From contig JAIQFY010000015.1 in NCBI GenBank assembly GCA_020072965.1, positions 52,471 to 116,470 of the forward strand: 64,000 nt of DNA, written 5' to 3'. The position numbers and the translations under genes are program-made. This document shows, piece by piece, positions 1 to 10,291 of this stretch. Origin of the DNA: Terriglobia bacterium (GTDB lineage Bacteria; Acidobacteriota; Terriglobia; JAIQFV01). The notes below the pieces were generated by a model, which ran no database searches, was not told the DNA's origin, and saw only the letters and a list, made by a program, of their open reading frames with translations. The number at the start of each line of letters is the position of its first letter. Position 1 is the stretch's first letter.

Positions 1-51
1 GACCCGCCGCCAGTCGACAAGGCAATGGCAGGAATTCAAGTGGAAGGTTAG
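1..51 (+). CDS. possible 3' end of an upstream gene
   Basis: Frame 1 from the window edge is open for 16 codons and ends at TAG (49-51), giving the tail DPPPVDKAMAGIQVEG. This could be the C-terminus of a gene lying upstream, but it is too short to identify. The other two frames are also open for a while, so the choice of frame is a guess. Confidence 0.2.
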   Translation, partial: DPPPVDKAMAGIQVEG

Positions 52-80
52 TTTCAAAAAGCCAGTCTTTAAATGCAAAT

Positions 81-145
81 GGCTGGTAGCTGACCGCTGA
101 TGACTGAAAACTGATAGCTGATGGCTGACCGCTGATAGCTGAACG
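81..145. repeat. heptamer repeat tract (NGCTGAY type), copy 1
   Basis: The sequence repeats a 7-nt word close to AGCTGAT about nine times (AGCTGAC, CGCTGAT, AGCTGAT, GGCTGAC and so on), with one or two phase slips near the middle. It lies about 100 nt upstream of the PASTA gene. Only one orientation is seen here; an inverted partner could lie beyond the left edge. The same word recurs near 19.8, 26.6 and 41.7 kb. Confidence 0.85.
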
Positions 146-247
146 CAATCGCACTTGTGACAGGAAGTTCGCTATGTTAAACTTTGTATTTCGGAACGCA
201 CGCAGGAAGGTTGCGCGCATTTTGACAGCGCCAGAATAGCATTACCA

Positions 248-973
248 ATGCTTGTAGAAAAGTTGAAATTGATCGGCCGGACGCTGCTTACCGTGTTTAT
301 CCTGGTGAGCGTCGCGTTCCTCAGTGCCCTGACGGCAATGCGGTTTGCGATCCGCGGCCAAGTGGTCCGGGTGCCCCAGGTGGTGGGTTTGGACCAGGGG
401 CAGGGCGAGGGAAAGCTCGCGACAAGCAAAATGCTTCTGAAAGTGGAGTCAAGAGTCTATAATGACTCCCTACCGCCAGGTGTGATTGTCTCTCAGGATC
501 CGCCGGTTGGCGCCCAGGTGAAGACTCGCAGCAAGGTAAGTGTTGTTTTGAGCTTGGGGAGACGAAAGGTTCCCATCCCTGAGCTCATCGGTGGAACCTT
601 ACGGGCCGCCCGCATCAATCTGGTCCGGCGGGGATTAACCCTAGGATTAGTGGCGTCGGTGAGCAGTGCGACGGTGGAAAAGGATCATATTGTCTCCCAG
701 GAACCCCCGGCTGACTCCAAGGAAGTGTTGAGTCCGTCAGTGGATGTACTGCTGTCACGAGGGGAGGGGATTGAAGCCTATCTTGTCCCCGATTTTATCG
801 GAATGGACTTTCGTCAGGCCGCGGAGATCGTTGCCGGGGAAGGTTTTGTCCGCGGCGCAGTGAATCTGCAGAGTTATCCGGACGTGGCCAGCGGGCTGGT
901 GATTGCCCAGCAACCCCCGGCGGGAAGCAAAGTCGTGCCGGGTGCCTCGATTGCATTCACCGTGTCAAAATAG
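248..973 (+). CDS. membrane-anchored PASTA-domain protein
   Basis: The 241-residue protein has one N-terminal membrane segment (about residues 10-32) followed by three PASTA repeats (about 39-105, 107-172 and 177-241). Each has the typical P-x-(L/V/F)-x-G opening and a 'V..Q.PPAG..V' block. PASTA domains are known as peptidoglycan or beta-lactam sensing modules on PBPs and Ser/Thr kinases. Here no kinase or transpeptidase domain is attached, so it is probably a periplasmic wall-binding protein. It sits 16 bp upstream of rpe on the same strand, an arrangement I associate with Acidobacteriota. Confidence 0.85.
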   Translation: MLVEKLKLIGRTLLTVFILVSVAFLSALTAMRFAIRGQVVRVPQVVGLDQGQGEGKLATSKMLLKVESRVYNDSLPPGVIVSQDPPVGAQVKTRSKVSVVLSLGRRKVPIPELIGGTLRAARINLVRRGLTLGLVASVSSATVEKDHIVSQEPPADSKEVLSPSVDVLLSRGEGIEAYLVPDFIGMDFRQAAEIVAGEGFVRGAVNLQSYPDVASGLVIAQQPPAGSKVVPGASIAFTVSK

Positions 974-989
974 GTTATTTACAAAAAAG

Positions 990-1691
990 ATGATCGATAT
1001 ACTACCTTCCATTCTTTCCGCAGACTTCGCCCATCTAGCCGACGAAATACGCACCGTTGAGGAAGCGGGAGCCACGATGCTGCACGTCGACGTGATGGAT
1101 GGCCATTTTGTTCCCAACATCACGATCGGCCCGCCGGTGATCGAGTGCATCCGCAAGGCAACCTCGTTACCCCTGGATGTGCATCTGATGATTACAGAGC
1201 CCGAGCGTTATCTGCGAAGCTTCATCGACGCCGGGGCCGATTCGATCTCCGTTCAGGTCGAATCGACAGTCCATCTGGACCGGGCGATACAGTACATCAA
1301 GAATGAAGACAGAAATGCCGGGGTTGTCCTGAATCCCGCAACGCCGCTGACGATGGTGGAGGAGGTCCTGGAGAACGTCGATCATGTCCTCATCATGTCT
1401 GTCAACCCGGGCTTTGGGGGGCAGAAATTTATTGAGTACAGCCTCGATAAGATTGCGCGTTTGAAGGAAATGATCGAAGAAGCTGAATTGGACTGCCGCA
1501 TTGAGGTGGATGGCGGCATCGATAGCGGGAATTTGAGGGAGGTGCTGGAGGCCGGTGCGGAAATGATCGTAGTCGGCTCCCACATTTTCCATGCCGAGGA
1601 CCCGGCGGAGGCACTGCGGGAGCTGTTCCGCATCGCCCGCCAGTTTGAAGGGGAATCGAGCGTGGGGTCGACCGCGCGATTTGAATCTTGA
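990..1691 (+). CDS. rpe: ribulose-phosphate 3-epimerase
   Basis: Interconverts D-ribulose 5-phosphate and D-xylulose 5-phosphate in the cytosolic pentose phosphate pathway. The 233-residue product opens with ILPSILSADF and carries the metal-binding and catalytic pieces HVDVMDGHFVPN, DVHLMI, MSVNPGFGGQ and EVDGGI of the TIM-barrel family, plus the phosphate-binding VVGSHIF near the end. The open frame extends upstream into the PASTA gene, but the ATG at 990 aligns with the family N-terminus. The last 15 or so residues (after FEGES) exceed the usual fold. It probably shares a transcript with the PASTA gene and the downstream lipoprotein gene. Confidence 0.97.
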   Translation: MIDILPSILSADFAHLADEIRTVEEAGATMLHVDVMDGHFVPNITIGPPVIECIRKATSLPLDVHLMITEPERYLRSFIDAGADSISVQVESTVHLDRAIQYIKNEDRNAGVVLNPATPLTMVEEVLENVDHVLIMSVNPGFGGQKFIEYSLDKIARLKEMIEEAELDCRIEVDGGIDSGNLREVLEAGAEMIVVGSHIFHAEDPAEALRELFRIARQFEGESSVGSTARFES

Positions 1692-1728
1692 GCGGAGAGT
1701 ATCGAAAACGGGAAGGAGAGGGTGAGGC

Positions 1729-2985
1729 ATGTTGAAACGATGGGCGATTGGAATCGGGATTAGTTTGATGATAGGTTCCCTTTGCGGATGCCTGGGCTTC
1801 GGGCATAAGAAAGCCGCCGCCGTGGCACCCACGACGGAGACGGAGCCCGATAAGATCCTCTTTGAACGAGGAGTCGCGGATATCGAGAAAGGGCGTTATG
1901 ATGTAGGTCGCTTGACCTTGCAGACTCTCATTAACACCTACCCGGACAGTGAGTATCTTTCCAAAGCGAAACTGCAAATTGCCGATTCGTTTTATAAACA
2001 GGGAGGAACGGCCGGATTGGTCCAGGCGAAGGCTGAGTACATGGATTTCAGGACTTTCTTCCCCAATGATCCGGACGCGGCTGAAGCTCAAATGAAAGCC
2101 GCGATGACCAACTATCGACAAATGGAAAAACCGGATCGCGATCGCACCCAGGCACGAGCCGCAGAGGAAGAATTCAAATTTATGTTGGCGCAGTACCCGA
2201 AGAGCCAGTATGCCCCCGAGGCACAACAGAAATTGCGCGAGGTCCAGGAGGTTCTGGCCGAGGGGAATTACGAGGTAGGCCGGCAGTATTTCCTGCGCCG
2301 TTCCTACCGGGCGGCCATGGACCGGTTCAAGGAAACGCTGCAAAAGTACCCGGATTACAGCGGGCAGGACAAGGCCCTGTGGTTGTTGGCGCAGTCCTAC
2401 GAGCGGAGCAACAATGACCGCGGCGCGGCGGAGACCTTTGCTAAAATCGTTCAGTACTTTCCGGACAGTGATTACTTTGATAAGTCGAAAGAGGGATTGG
2501 CCAATCTGAATGTGCCGATTCCGGCCACCGATCCCAAGGCCGTCGAGGTGGCGAAACAGGAGGAGGCGAACCGCGCCCGAAAGGGAATGATGAGTCATGT
2601 GTGGGGGATGATGAAGAAGAACCCGGATGTCACCTTAGCCCGGACAACCCCGTCCCCCATGCCGCCTTTTCCCACCGAAACAGCATCGAAGCAGCCTCCG
2701 CCCTCCCCCGAGCCGGGTGTGGGAGGCGCGTCCGCGGAGATCGCCGTAGGTCAAGTGTCGACTTCAGCCACCAGTTCCAAAGCCACTACTGACCCGGGGC
2801 CGAGTGCCCCGGCTCCTTCCCCATCGACCAACAAAGATACCAGCCCGCCGGCCGCCTCTTCACCCCCCTCGGACGAAAGCAAAACGGCGGTGGACGAGAA
2901 CAAAAAGAGTTCATCATCTGAGGATTCGAAGTCGACCTCCAAGAAAAAAAAGAAGAGTCCAATAAAGAAAATCTTGAGGTTTTGA
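1729..2985 (+). CDS. BamD-like outer-membrane assembly lipoprotein with C-terminal extension
   Basis: The 418-residue protein starts with a lipoprotein signal peptide (lipobox LCGC, Cys about residue 21). TPR-like helices follow: FERGVADIEKGRYDVG, then 'YPDSEY.SKAKLQIADSFY', 'FFPNDPDAAEAQ' and 'QYPKSQYAPEAQ', the pattern of BamD/YfiO proteins. BamD helps insert beta-barrel proteins into the outer membrane. Residues after about 290 form a Pro/Ser/Lys-rich tail ending in a run of lysines, not part of normal BamD (about 245 residues in E. coli). A strong Shine-Dalgarno (AAGGAGAGGGTGAGG) precedes the ATG. A general TPR lipoprotein (YbgF/CpoB-like) is the alternative. Confidence 0.8.
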   Translation: MLKRWAIGIGISLMIGSLCGCLGFGHKKAAAVAPTTETEPDKILFERGVADIEKGRYDVGRLTLQTLINTYPDSEYLSKAKLQIADSFYKQGGTAGLVQAKAEYMDFRTFFPNDPDAAEAQMKAAMTNYRQMEKPDRDRTQARAAEEEFKFMLAQYPKSQYAPEAQQKLREVQEVLAEGNYEVGRQYFLRRSYRAAMDRFKETLQKYPDYSGQDKALWLLAQSYERSNNDRGAAETFAKIVQYFPDSDYFDKSKEGLANLNVPIPATDPKAVEVAKQEEANRARKGMMSHVWGMMKKNPDVTLARTTPSPMPPFPTETASKQPPPSPEPGVGGASAEIAVGQVSTSATSSKATTDPGPSAPAPSPSTNKDTSPPAASSPPSDESKTAVDENKKSSSSEDSKSTSKKKKKSPIKKILRF

Positions 2986-3084
2986 GCTTCTTCCGTTTAT
3001 TATCGGGGGAGTCTTGGGGCAAAACATGCGCCTGATCATCGAAGACGCATAGGGGAGGCGCCCATCCAGAAAGAAGACTTCTCA

Positions 3085-4806
3085 ATGCCTACAAAAATTC
3101 TACTCGCGGACGACAGTATTACAATTCAGAAGATCGTCCATCAGACCTTTGAGCACGAATCGGTCGAGTTGACCCTGGTAGGAAACGGGGACGCCGCCAT
3201 TCGTAAGATGCACGAGATAACACCCGATCTTGTGCTGGCCGATATTTTTATGCCCGGGAAGACCGGCTACGAGGTCTGTGAGTACATCAAGCAGCAGCCG
3301 GAACTGGCGTCAGTCCCAGTCATTCTGCTGGTCGGGGCCTTTGAACCGTTCGATGAAAAAGAAGCAACACGGGTCCAGGCTGACGATCACCTCAAGAAAC
3401 CCTTTGCACCCCAGATGTTGGTGGAGACGATCCGGAAGTTCGTAACGCTTGAATCGAGTGAAAGGAAGGCGAAAGGATCGACGTGGCCTGTTGCATCTGA
3501 AGGACTGCCCCTCCCGCCGGCACCCGCTGACACTCAATGGCATGCAGAACAAAGCCAAGTCATCCCCGTAACTCCCCCTGTCGATTTGAGCCGCGCGACT
3601 ACCCGGCCCCTTGTGGAAGAACTCCCGGTGCCTCCGCCTCCCACGACCGGGTATGAAGAGTCTCAGGAATCGACTCCCGCACCGCGGCTCGATCCGGTGC
3701 CGCCCGTTTCCGAGTTCCCGACCTTTATTGAAGAAACTGAATCGCCACTCGAAATCTCACACGTGCATCAACCCGACATGGACGAAAGGTTCACGGAAAC
3801 ACAGCGGTTGGTCTCCGGGCCTGAACTGGTTTCATCCCCGCCAATTTCTGAACCAGCTGTGCAGGAGATCAATGTTGCGGCGGAACAAGAGCCGTGGGGA
3901 GAGCATCCCCCGCTGACCTTGGAGGTTCCACCCGAGATTTCGCCTGAGCCGACAAAGAAACCGGAACCTGCAGATCGGTCGGAAGCGAGTGGAGGGTATG
4001 AATCTGCACCATGGAAGACGCCTGTTGCAGAACATTTGGAAAAGTCAGACGTGGGAGCGTTTGCCGAAAAGGGGTCCCTCCTCGAGCCAGCTGGTCCTCA
4101 TACTGATGAATTCATCGGCGGGTTGGTGGTTCCCACGCCGGCACCCCTCCCCGAGCCGGCTCCCGAATTGGCACCCGCAGCAACAGTCCCGGATGTGACG
4201 ACTATGCGTGACTCCCGCACCATGGGGTCCGAGGAATTGGGATCCCCGCTCACAGATGAGTTCAAAGAATTTCAACGTGAACTGGTGCGCCATGCCCCAA
4301 GCGTGCTGCCTCATCTGGGCGAACAACCCGTCGTAGAAGATTCCTCCGTCCGGCCCTCGCCCGTGGAAAGCGCTGCGCCCATCGAGGAGGAGGTGATGGG
4401 ACCTCCGGCTCCTTTCATCCCGCCGGAAGAGCCCTTGGTGCTGCCGGATGAACAGGCGAGCTTCCCGGCCCCGCCACCGCAGGAACTTGCGGAAACCTTG
4501 ATGCCTCCGCCACCTGATCATGCACAACTTATTTCGACTCTTCCCCCTGCGTTTTCAGAGACTCCTGTATTTTCTCTGCCGGAACTGGAGGAAACTCCTC
4601 TGCCCATCCCAGAGGAGCCTGCAGTGACTGTGCAGGCCGCAATGCCCGCTCTCGCCCCGGGAGAACTCTCGCCAGAGATGATTGATGCCATTGCGCGACG
4701 CGTCGTAGAAAAGATGTCATCTCGCGTAGTTGAGGAGATTGCCTGGGAAGTAGTCCCCGAGATTGCGGAGACGCTCCTGCGGAAAACCATCGTTGAAAAG
4801 AAGTAA
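3085..4806 (+). CDS. response regulator with long Pro/Glu-rich linker and conserved C-terminal helix
   Basis: The 573-residue protein has an N-terminal receiver domain (about 1-125): acidic pair D9/D10, phospho-acceptor D53 in LADIFMP, and the lysine in DDHLKKPF (about 105). The usual Thr/Ser switch residue appears to be Gly (LLVGAFE). Residues 135-525 are low complexity, rich in Pro, Glu and Val. The C-terminus (about 530-573) is an amphipathic helix with the repeated pattern 'IARRVVEKMSSRVVEEIAWE'. There is no DNA-binding or enzymatic output domain, so it may act by protein contacts, for example in polarity or motility. That role is inference. It follows the BamD-like gene by about 100 bp on the same strand. 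Confidence 0.8.
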   Translation: MPTKILLADDSITIQKIVHQTFEHESVELTLVGNGDAAIRKMHEITPDLVLADIFMPGKTGYEVCEYIKQQPELASVPVILLVGAFEPFDEKEATRVQADDHLKKPFAPQMLVETIRKFVTLESSERKAKGSTWPVASEGLPLPPAPADTQWHAEQSQVIPVTPPVDLSRATTRPLVEELPVPPPPTTGYEESQESTPAPRLDPVPPVSEFPTFIEETESPLEISHVHQPDMDERFTETQRLVSGPELVSSPPISEPAVQEINVAAEQEPWGEHPPLTLEVPPEISPEPTKKPEPADRSEASGGYESAPWKTPVAEHLEKSDVGAFAEKGSLLEPAGPHTDEFIGGLVVPTPAPLPEPAPELAPAATVPDVTTMRDSRTMGSEELGSPLTDEFKEFQRELVRHAPSVLPHLGEQPVVEDSSVRPSPVESAAPIEEEVMGPPAPFIPPEEPLVLPDEQASFPAPPPQELAETLMPPPPDHAQLISTLPPAFSETPVFSLPELEETPLPIPEEPAVTVQAAMPALAPGELSPEMIDAIARRVVEKMSSRVVEEIAWEVVPEIAETLLRKTIVEKK

Positions 4807-5004
4807 CCGTTGCAATCCTGGGTCACCCGGACCCGTCGACTGGGAGAGCAATCCAGTTTCTGACGCAACTTGGTCTTGCCCTCCTTGTTCTGCTGTTGCA
4901 TTCCGAATCAAATCGCCGATCTTGCAGATTCCCCTCTGGCCATTCTTCAATTCGAAAGCAAATCCACAACCTGCAATGCAGTGTTTCTTGACTTCAGCCC
5001 GCCA

Positions 5005-5032
5005 TTGAGAGTGTAATGATTCGTGCTATAAT
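5005..5032 (+). promoter_or_regulatory. sigma-70-type promoter for valS
   Basis: TTGAGA (5005-5010), a 16-nt spacer and a perfect TATAAT (5027-5032) lie about 50 nt before the valS start. The preceding 200 nt carry no gene and no obvious T-box leader. Confidence 0.7.
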
Positions 5033-5082
5033 CCCGTGTTTTCAAAGCATTCTGAGATAGCCATGTGAGGACGCCCTTGGAA

Positions 5083-7854
5083 ATGAGACAAGAAATTCCG
5101 AAGGTGTACGACCCCAAGCGCGCGGAGGAAAAGTGGTACCCTTTGTGGGAGTCCAAAGGGTACTTTGTGGCCAATGTGCACTCGACCAAGCGTTCTTATG
5201 TCATGGTCATTCCGCCCCCGAACGTGACAGGGACACTGCACATGGGACATATGCTGGTGTGCACGTTGCATGACATCGTGGCCCGCTGGCGGCGTATGAG
5301 CGGCGACAACGTGCTGTGGCTTCCCGGAATGGATCATGCCGGCATCGCCACACAGAATGTCGTTGAGAGACAACTCATGGAGGAAGAACACCTGACCCGG
5401 CACGATCTCGGGCGGGATGAATTTGTGAAGCGCGTTTGGCAGTGGAAAGAAAAGAGCGGGGGCATCATTTTAAAACAGATGCGCCGGTTAGGAGCATCGC
5501 TGGATTGGACGCGTGAACGATTTACTCTGGATGAGGGGCTCTCTCGTGCGGTTCGGGAAGTGTTTGTTCGACTTTTTGATGAAGGCCTGATCTACCGCGC
5601 CAAACGGATGATTAATTGGTGTCCCCGGTGTACCACGGCCCTTTCCGATCTGGAGGTGAAATATGAAGAGCGGAGCGGCAAACTTTGGACGATCAAGTAT
5701 CCTCTTAAACCGACGGCTGCTACGGCCGGGGCCGAGGAATTCGTCACGGTGGCCACCACCCGTCCGGAAACCATGCTGGGGGACACGGCCCTGGCGATTC
5801 ACCCTGATGACGAACGGTATTATTACTTGAAAGGCCGGACGGCGATCCTGCCACTGATGAGGCGGGAGATTCCCATAGTTGAAGAAGAGAGCATCGATCC
5901 TGAGTTTGGAACCGGGATTGTCAAAGTAACGCCGGCGCACGATCCGAATGATTTCGAGATTGGGTTGAAGAACACCCTGCCGCAGATCTCGATCCTCGAC
6001 GAACAGGGAAAGATCATTAATGCCGGGGAGTACAACGGCCTGGATCGCCTTGTCGCGCGCAAGGAGGTGCTTGAGGACTTAAAAGCGCAGGGACTGCTGC
6101 TCGAGGAGAAGATTCACGTTCACAACGTCGGAAAGTGCGACCGCTGCGGTACGGTCGTGGAGCCACTCATCTCGACACAATGGTTTATGAAGATGAGCGA
6201 CCCCGATCCTTCAAAGAATCTTTCGGCTCCCGCTCTTAAAGCGGTGGAAGATGGCTATGTCAGGTTTGTGCCTTACAACAAGATCAATGTCTACCGGGAA
6301 TGGATGACCAACATCCGCGATTGGTGCATCTCACGACAGCTCTGGTGGGGTCATCGCATCCCGGTGTGGTACTGCGATGCGTGCGGTCATACCATGGCGA
6401 TGATCACAGACCCGTCCCGGTGTGAGAAGTGCCGCAGTGATCAGATTCGCCAGGATCCGGATGTGCTGGATACCTGGTTTTCCTCGCAGCTCTGGCCGTT
6501 CTCCACCCTGGGATGGCCCGAACAGTCCGAAGACCTAAAAAAATTCTATCCCACCACCACGATGATTACGGCGGCTGACATTATCTTCTTCTGGGTTGCG
6601 CGGATGATCATGAGTGGCTTGCGGTTTATGGGACACGAGCGTTGGCGCGCCGGGAATTCGAACCTGAAGAGTTATCTGGATTGGTCGCCGCTGGAGTGGG
6701 AGGCTTCCGTTCCGTTCCACACGGTGTACTTCAATGTGCTCGTGCGTGACGCGGAAGGCCAGAAGATGTCAAAGTCCAAGAAGAACGTGATTGATCCCCT
6801 CGAAGTGACCGAACAATACGGGACCGATGCGGTTCGTTTTACGCTCGCCGCCATGGCGGCTCCCGGAGCCGATATTGCCCTGTCCAAGGAACGGATGGAA
6901 GGATATCGTGCCTTCGCCAATAAGATTTGGAATGCGGCCCGATTTGTCTTGATCAACCTTCCTACGGAAAGAGTGGAGTTTCATCCCGATGCCGACCTCA
7001 ACTGTGCGGAAACGGTCTTCGACCGATGGATCCGTTCTCGCCTGGCATCGGTCACCGACGAGGTGAATCATTCCTTGGAAGAGTTCCGGTTTCATGAGGC
7101 GGCCCATGTGGTCTATCAATTTTTCTGGCATGAATTGTGTGACTGGTACCTTGAGCTGGTGAAGCCGGCCCTGACGGATCAGCAGGCCCCGCAGGAATCC
7201 CGGGCAGCGCAGACCCGCTCTCTGGTGGCAGTCTTCGACTATGCATTGCGACTGCTTCACCCCTTCATGCCGTTCATCACGGAGGAATTGTGGCAACAGC
7301 TCCCGGTCGCAGGGGAATCAATATGTGTGGCACGATTCCCTGAAAACTTGAGCGAAAAATATGCGGACGCGGAGTCTGAAAAAACCGTCCAGTTGCTCCA
7401 GGGTGTGGTCACGGGCATTCGGAGCCTGCGGGCAGAAAATGAGATCGGACCTTCCCAGAGGATCCCGGCTCATGTTTTCCTGGTTGATCCGGTCCAATTA
7501 GGGGTATTGCAACAGTTTGTGCCCCAGATTCGGATGCTGGCTGGACTGGACATGCTCCAGCTTTCGACGGGGGACGTAACCACAGTCAAGGGCCTGAAGC
7601 ATATTGAAGCGGAATTTGCAGTTGTTATTTCGACTTCGGTGGTTGGCAACCGTGCAAAAGAGGTCGAGCGACTGACTCGCGAAAACCAGAAGCTGGAAAA
7701 GGACATTGGGAACATCAAGAACAAACTCAGCGATCCCAAATTCATCGAGCGTGCTCCGGAGGCTGTGGTGGCGGAGTGGCGTGCACGCCTGCAAGAACTC
7801 CAAACCAAACGGCAGCGCATCGAGGAGAACCTGAGTGCGTACTCTGGAGGTTAA
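5083..7854 (+). CDS. valS: valyl-tRNA synthetase
   Basis: Class Ia synthetase that charges tRNA-Val and edits mischarged threonine. The signature [14 protein letters not shown] (HIGH motif as HMGH) is near the N-terminus and KMSKS appears in [10 protein letters not shown] near residue 560. Between them lie the editing domain ([15 protein letters not shown]) and the [14 protein letters not shown] block. The last 60 residues form the coiled-coil arm typical of ValRS. An in-frame GTG at 5065 would add six residues. ATG 5083 is preferred because it matches the family start (IPKVYDP) and has GAGG at 5067-5070. Length (about 923 aa) is normal. It has its own promoter just upstream. Confidence 0.97.
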   Translation: MRQEIPKVYDPKRAEEKWYPLWESKGYFVANVHSTKRSYVMVIPPPNVTGTLHMGHMLVCTLHDIVARWRRMSGDNVLWLPGMDHAGIATQNVVERQLMEEEHLTRHDLGRDEFVKRVWQWKEKSGGIILKQMRRLGASLDWTRERFTLDEGLSRAVREVFVRLFDEGLIYRAKRMINWCPRCTTALSDLEVKYEERSGKLWTIKYPLKPTAATAGAEEFVTVATTRPETMLGDTALAIHPDDERYYYLKGRTAILPLMRREIPIVEEESIDPEFGTGIVKVTPAHDPNDFEIGLKNTLPQISILDEQGKIINAGEYNGLDRLVARKEVLEDLKAQGLLLEEKIHVHNVGKCDRCGTVVEPLISTQWFMKMSDPDPSKNLSAPALKAVEDGYVRFVPYNKINVYREWMTNIRDWCISRQLWWGHRIPVWYCDACGHTMAMITDPSRCEKCRSDQIRQDPDVLDTWFSSQLWPFSTLGWPEQSEDLKKFYPTTTMITAADIIFFWVARMIMSGLRFMGHERWRAGNSNLKSYLDWSPLEWEASVPFHTVYFNVLVRDAEGQKMSKSKKNVIDPLEVTEQYGTDAVRFTLAAMAAPGADIALSKERMEGYRAFANKIWNAARFVLINLPTERVEFHPDADLNCAETVFDRWIRSRLASVTDEVNHSLEEFRFHEAAHVVYQFFWHELCDWYLELVKPALTDQQAPQESRAAQTRSLVAVFDYALRLLHPFMPFITEELWQQLPVAGESICVARFPENLSEKYADAESEKTVQLLQGVVTGIRSLRAENEIGPSQRIPAHVFLVDPVQLGVLQQFVPQIRMLAGLDMLQLSTGDVTTVKGLKHIEAEFAVVISTSVVGNRAKEVERLTRENQKLEKDIGNIKNKLSDPKFIERAPEAVVAEWRARLQELQTKRQRIEENLSAYSGG

Positions 7855-8089
7855 GGAGAGTCGGGTTGGTAACATCCTCGTCTCTGCAGGGTGCAAGTCG
7901 ACGAACGTTGTGGTGGATAACTCCGCGATGCGCCGGTGTCTTTGAAGAGGACTATCGTGGCCGGGTACTGCCCACAACTTTTTTCCTCCACAGGGTGAGG
8001 GTTGCCGAAAAGGGGAGTTTCATTCAACGTTAATGGTCCATTGCAATCGCATCTCGGCGGGTCTTCAAGTTCATTTCAGTTGAATTCTT

Positions 8090-9097
8090 ATGGATGAAAT
8101 CACCGTCAGGAAAATTGACAAGCTGCTAAATCTCATGGTCGACAACGCCACAGTGGTCGTGTCCGGTGAGAAGATCGCCAGGGAATTGAATGTCACCCGC
8201 TCTCAGGTGTGGCAATGGGTTGAACGGCTTCGGAACCTGGGCTGTGAAATCCAGGGCGTCCCGGCGACCGGTTACCGGCTGAAAAAAATGCCCGATCTGC
8301 TGGCCCCAGAGCTTGTTCGGCGGGAACTGGGGACAAGTTCTTTTGGAAAGACCATCCATCACTTTTTGGAGATCGACTCCACGAACGATTATGCGACCCA
8401 GCTGGCGATATCCGGGGGTGTCGAGGGGACGGTTGTCCTTGCCGAGGGACAGAAGTCCGGCCGCGGCCGCATGGGACGCCAATGGTACTCGGAACCGCTG
8501 AAGGGGATCTATTGCTCGGTCATCCTCCGTCCCGGATTGCCCCCGGCGAAGGGGCCTTTGTTGACCCTGGCCGCTGCCCTCGCAGTCCGAGATGCGGTTT
8601 GTCGGATGACCGACCTGAAGATGGACATCCGCTGGCCCAACGACTTGATGATCGGGGGGAAGAAGTTCTGCGGCATTCTCGCGGAGATGAGTGCCGAGGT
8701 TGGACGAATCAGGTTCGTGGTGATGGGCATCGGGGTTAATGTGAACCATACGTCTTTCCCTAAGGAGATCTCTCATTTGGCCACGTCGTTGAAGCTGGAG
8801 ACTGGAAAAACCTGGTCGCGAATTGAATTGACGGGACAAATGCTCAAGCGCCTCGAATCGCTATGCCGCGAAATGGAAAAGGCGGGGGGGCAAGGTATCA
8901 TCAATCGATGGAGTGAGATCTCATCATTTGCAGAGCATAAGAGAGTCGAAGTGCACTCCAACGGGACTTCTTTTTTTGGCGAAACGGCAGGGTTGGACGA
9001 AAATGGATTTCTTCGGGTGAAGCGTGACGACGGATGCCTCGAGACGATCTATTCCGGATCGATTGCCGAGGCGAACGAGCCCGTGAAAGAGTCATGA
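8090..9097 (+). CDS. birA: biotin-protein ligase / biotin repressor
   Basis: Attaches biotin to biotin carboxyl carrier protein through biotinyl-5'-AMP. The 335-residue protein has an N-terminal winged helix (about 1-65, VSGEKIARELNVTRSQVWQW), so it is the bifunctional type that may also repress biotin genes. The catalytic domain has the ligase motif GRGRMGRQW, WPNDLMIGGKKFCGIL and GIGVNVN. A small C-terminal SH3-like domain ends the protein. It is followed by coaX, as in many Firmicutes and Acidobacteria. No biotin synthesis genes are in this window. Confidence 0.95.
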   Translation: MDEITVRKIDKLLNLMVDNATVVVSGEKIARELNVTRSQVWQWVERLRNLGCEIQGVPATGYRLKKMPDLLAPELVRRELGTSSFGKTIHHFLEIDSTNDYATQLAISGGVEGTVVLAEGQKSGRGRMGRQWYSEPLKGIYCSVILRPGLPPAKGPLLTLAAALAVRDAVCRMTDLKMDIRWPNDLMIGGKKFCGILAEMSAEVGRIRFVVMGIGVNVNHTSFPKEISHLATSLKLETGKTWSRIELTGQMLKRLESLCREMEKAGGQGIINRWSEISSFAEHKRVEVHSNGTSFFGETAGLDENGFLRVKRDDGCLETIYSGSIAEANEPVKES

Positions 9098-9346
9098 GAT
9101 TCCAGAATCACGGAGTAGCCCTCAGGCTCAGCGGAATGGACCTCATACGCAGGATCTTAATCTGAGGAGCCCGGCCTTAAGACCGAGGCATTATTGGGAC
9201 GCGCTTCCTGATCCCCAAGGGAAACTTCCCTCGCCGTTGTCATCGGAGATCGGGCTGGGATCCTGAACCGGAGTTTCACTCCATCTGGGGTGTCCGTGGA
9301 CCCAGGGACACGATTCACCGGGTGGAACGCATTGGGAGGGCATGGA

Positions 9347-10111
9347 ATGATCCTTGTGGTAGACGTGGGCAACACGAATACGGTCCTCGGTGTTTATGAT
9401 GGAGAGACCCTGTTGAACCATTGGCGGTTAGCCACGCGCCGTGGAGCCACCGTCGATGAGTACGGGATCCTGAGCCGCAACCTGTTTTCTCTCGCCAAGA
9501 TTGACTCATCAAAGATTACGGGGGTCATCATTGCCTCGGTGGTTCCGCCTCTTGATCCCATCCTGAGACAGATGGCGGTGCAGTATTTTCATCTGCAGCC
9601 GATGTTCGTGGAACCGGGAGTCAAGACCGGCTTGGCGGTGAAATACGATCCGCCTCAGGACGTCGGGGCAGATCGTATTGTGAATGGCGTGGCGGCCTTG
9701 AAAAAATATAGCGGGCCGTTGATTGTGGTGGATTTCGGGACAGCGACGACCTTTGATGCGATTTCAAAGAAGGGGGAATATCTGGGGGGAGTCATTGCCC
9801 CCGGGATTGGGATCTCATCGGAGGCGCTCTTTGAGCGGGCGGCCAGACTTCCGCGCGTCGATATTCGCCCGACGCGCAAGGTCATTGGCACGAGCACCGT
9901 GGGATCCATGCAATCGGGACTCTTCTACGGTTATGTCGGACTAGTGGAAGGAATCATCGTGCGGATGAAAAAGGAGTTGGGTAGCGATACCAAGGTAGTA
10001 GCGACAGGGGGCCAGGCAGAAATGATCGCCGGGGGAACCGACCTTATTGATCACTTGGAACCAGATCTCATCCTGGAGGGCCTGCGAATCATCTATGAGC
10101 TGAATGCTTGA
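9347..10111 (+). CDS. coaX: type III pantothenate kinase
   Basis: Catalyses the first step of CoA synthesis, ATP-dependent phosphorylation of pantothenate. The 254-residue protein shows the ASKHA-fold motifs of the type III family: VVDVGNTNTVLG (phosphate 1), GADRIVNGVAA, and VVDFGTATTFD (phosphate 2), then GGVIAPGIGIS. The open frame extends 57 nt upstream, but ATG 9347 has GGGAGG at 9334-9339 and matches the family start. Type III enzymes are not inhibited by CoA and need a monovalent cation. This is family knowledge. Confidence 0.96.
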   Translation: MILVVDVGNTNTVLGVYDGETLLNHWRLATRRGATVDEYGILSRNLFSLAKIDSSKITGVIIASVVPPLDPILRQMAVQYFHLQPMFVEPGVKTGLAVKYDPPQDVGADRIVNGVAALKKYSGPLIVVDFGTATTFDAISKKGEYLGGVIAPGIGISSEALFERAARLPRVDIRPTRKVIGTSTVGSMQSGLFYGYVGLVEGIIVRMKKELGSDTKVVATGGQAEMIAGGTDLIDHLEPDLILEGLRIIYELNA

Positions 10112-10291
10112 ACCTCGGGCCAGATGGTGACCATGTCGAGCATTCATCGTTTTTGCATTCCGGGCGCAGTCCGCGGAATGACTTCCTCCTCGCAGGCGAG
10201 GCCTTCCCCGCGCGATGAGAGGGGCGCCCGCAGAACGCTGCCCACAACTCGTGCCAAACTCTCGACCCTGAATTCACCCCTGTGGAACCCC

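Noticed and set aside
4807..5064. T-box leader for valS
   Set aside because: The gap has a good promoter ending only about 50 nt from the start codon, leaving no room for a T-box.
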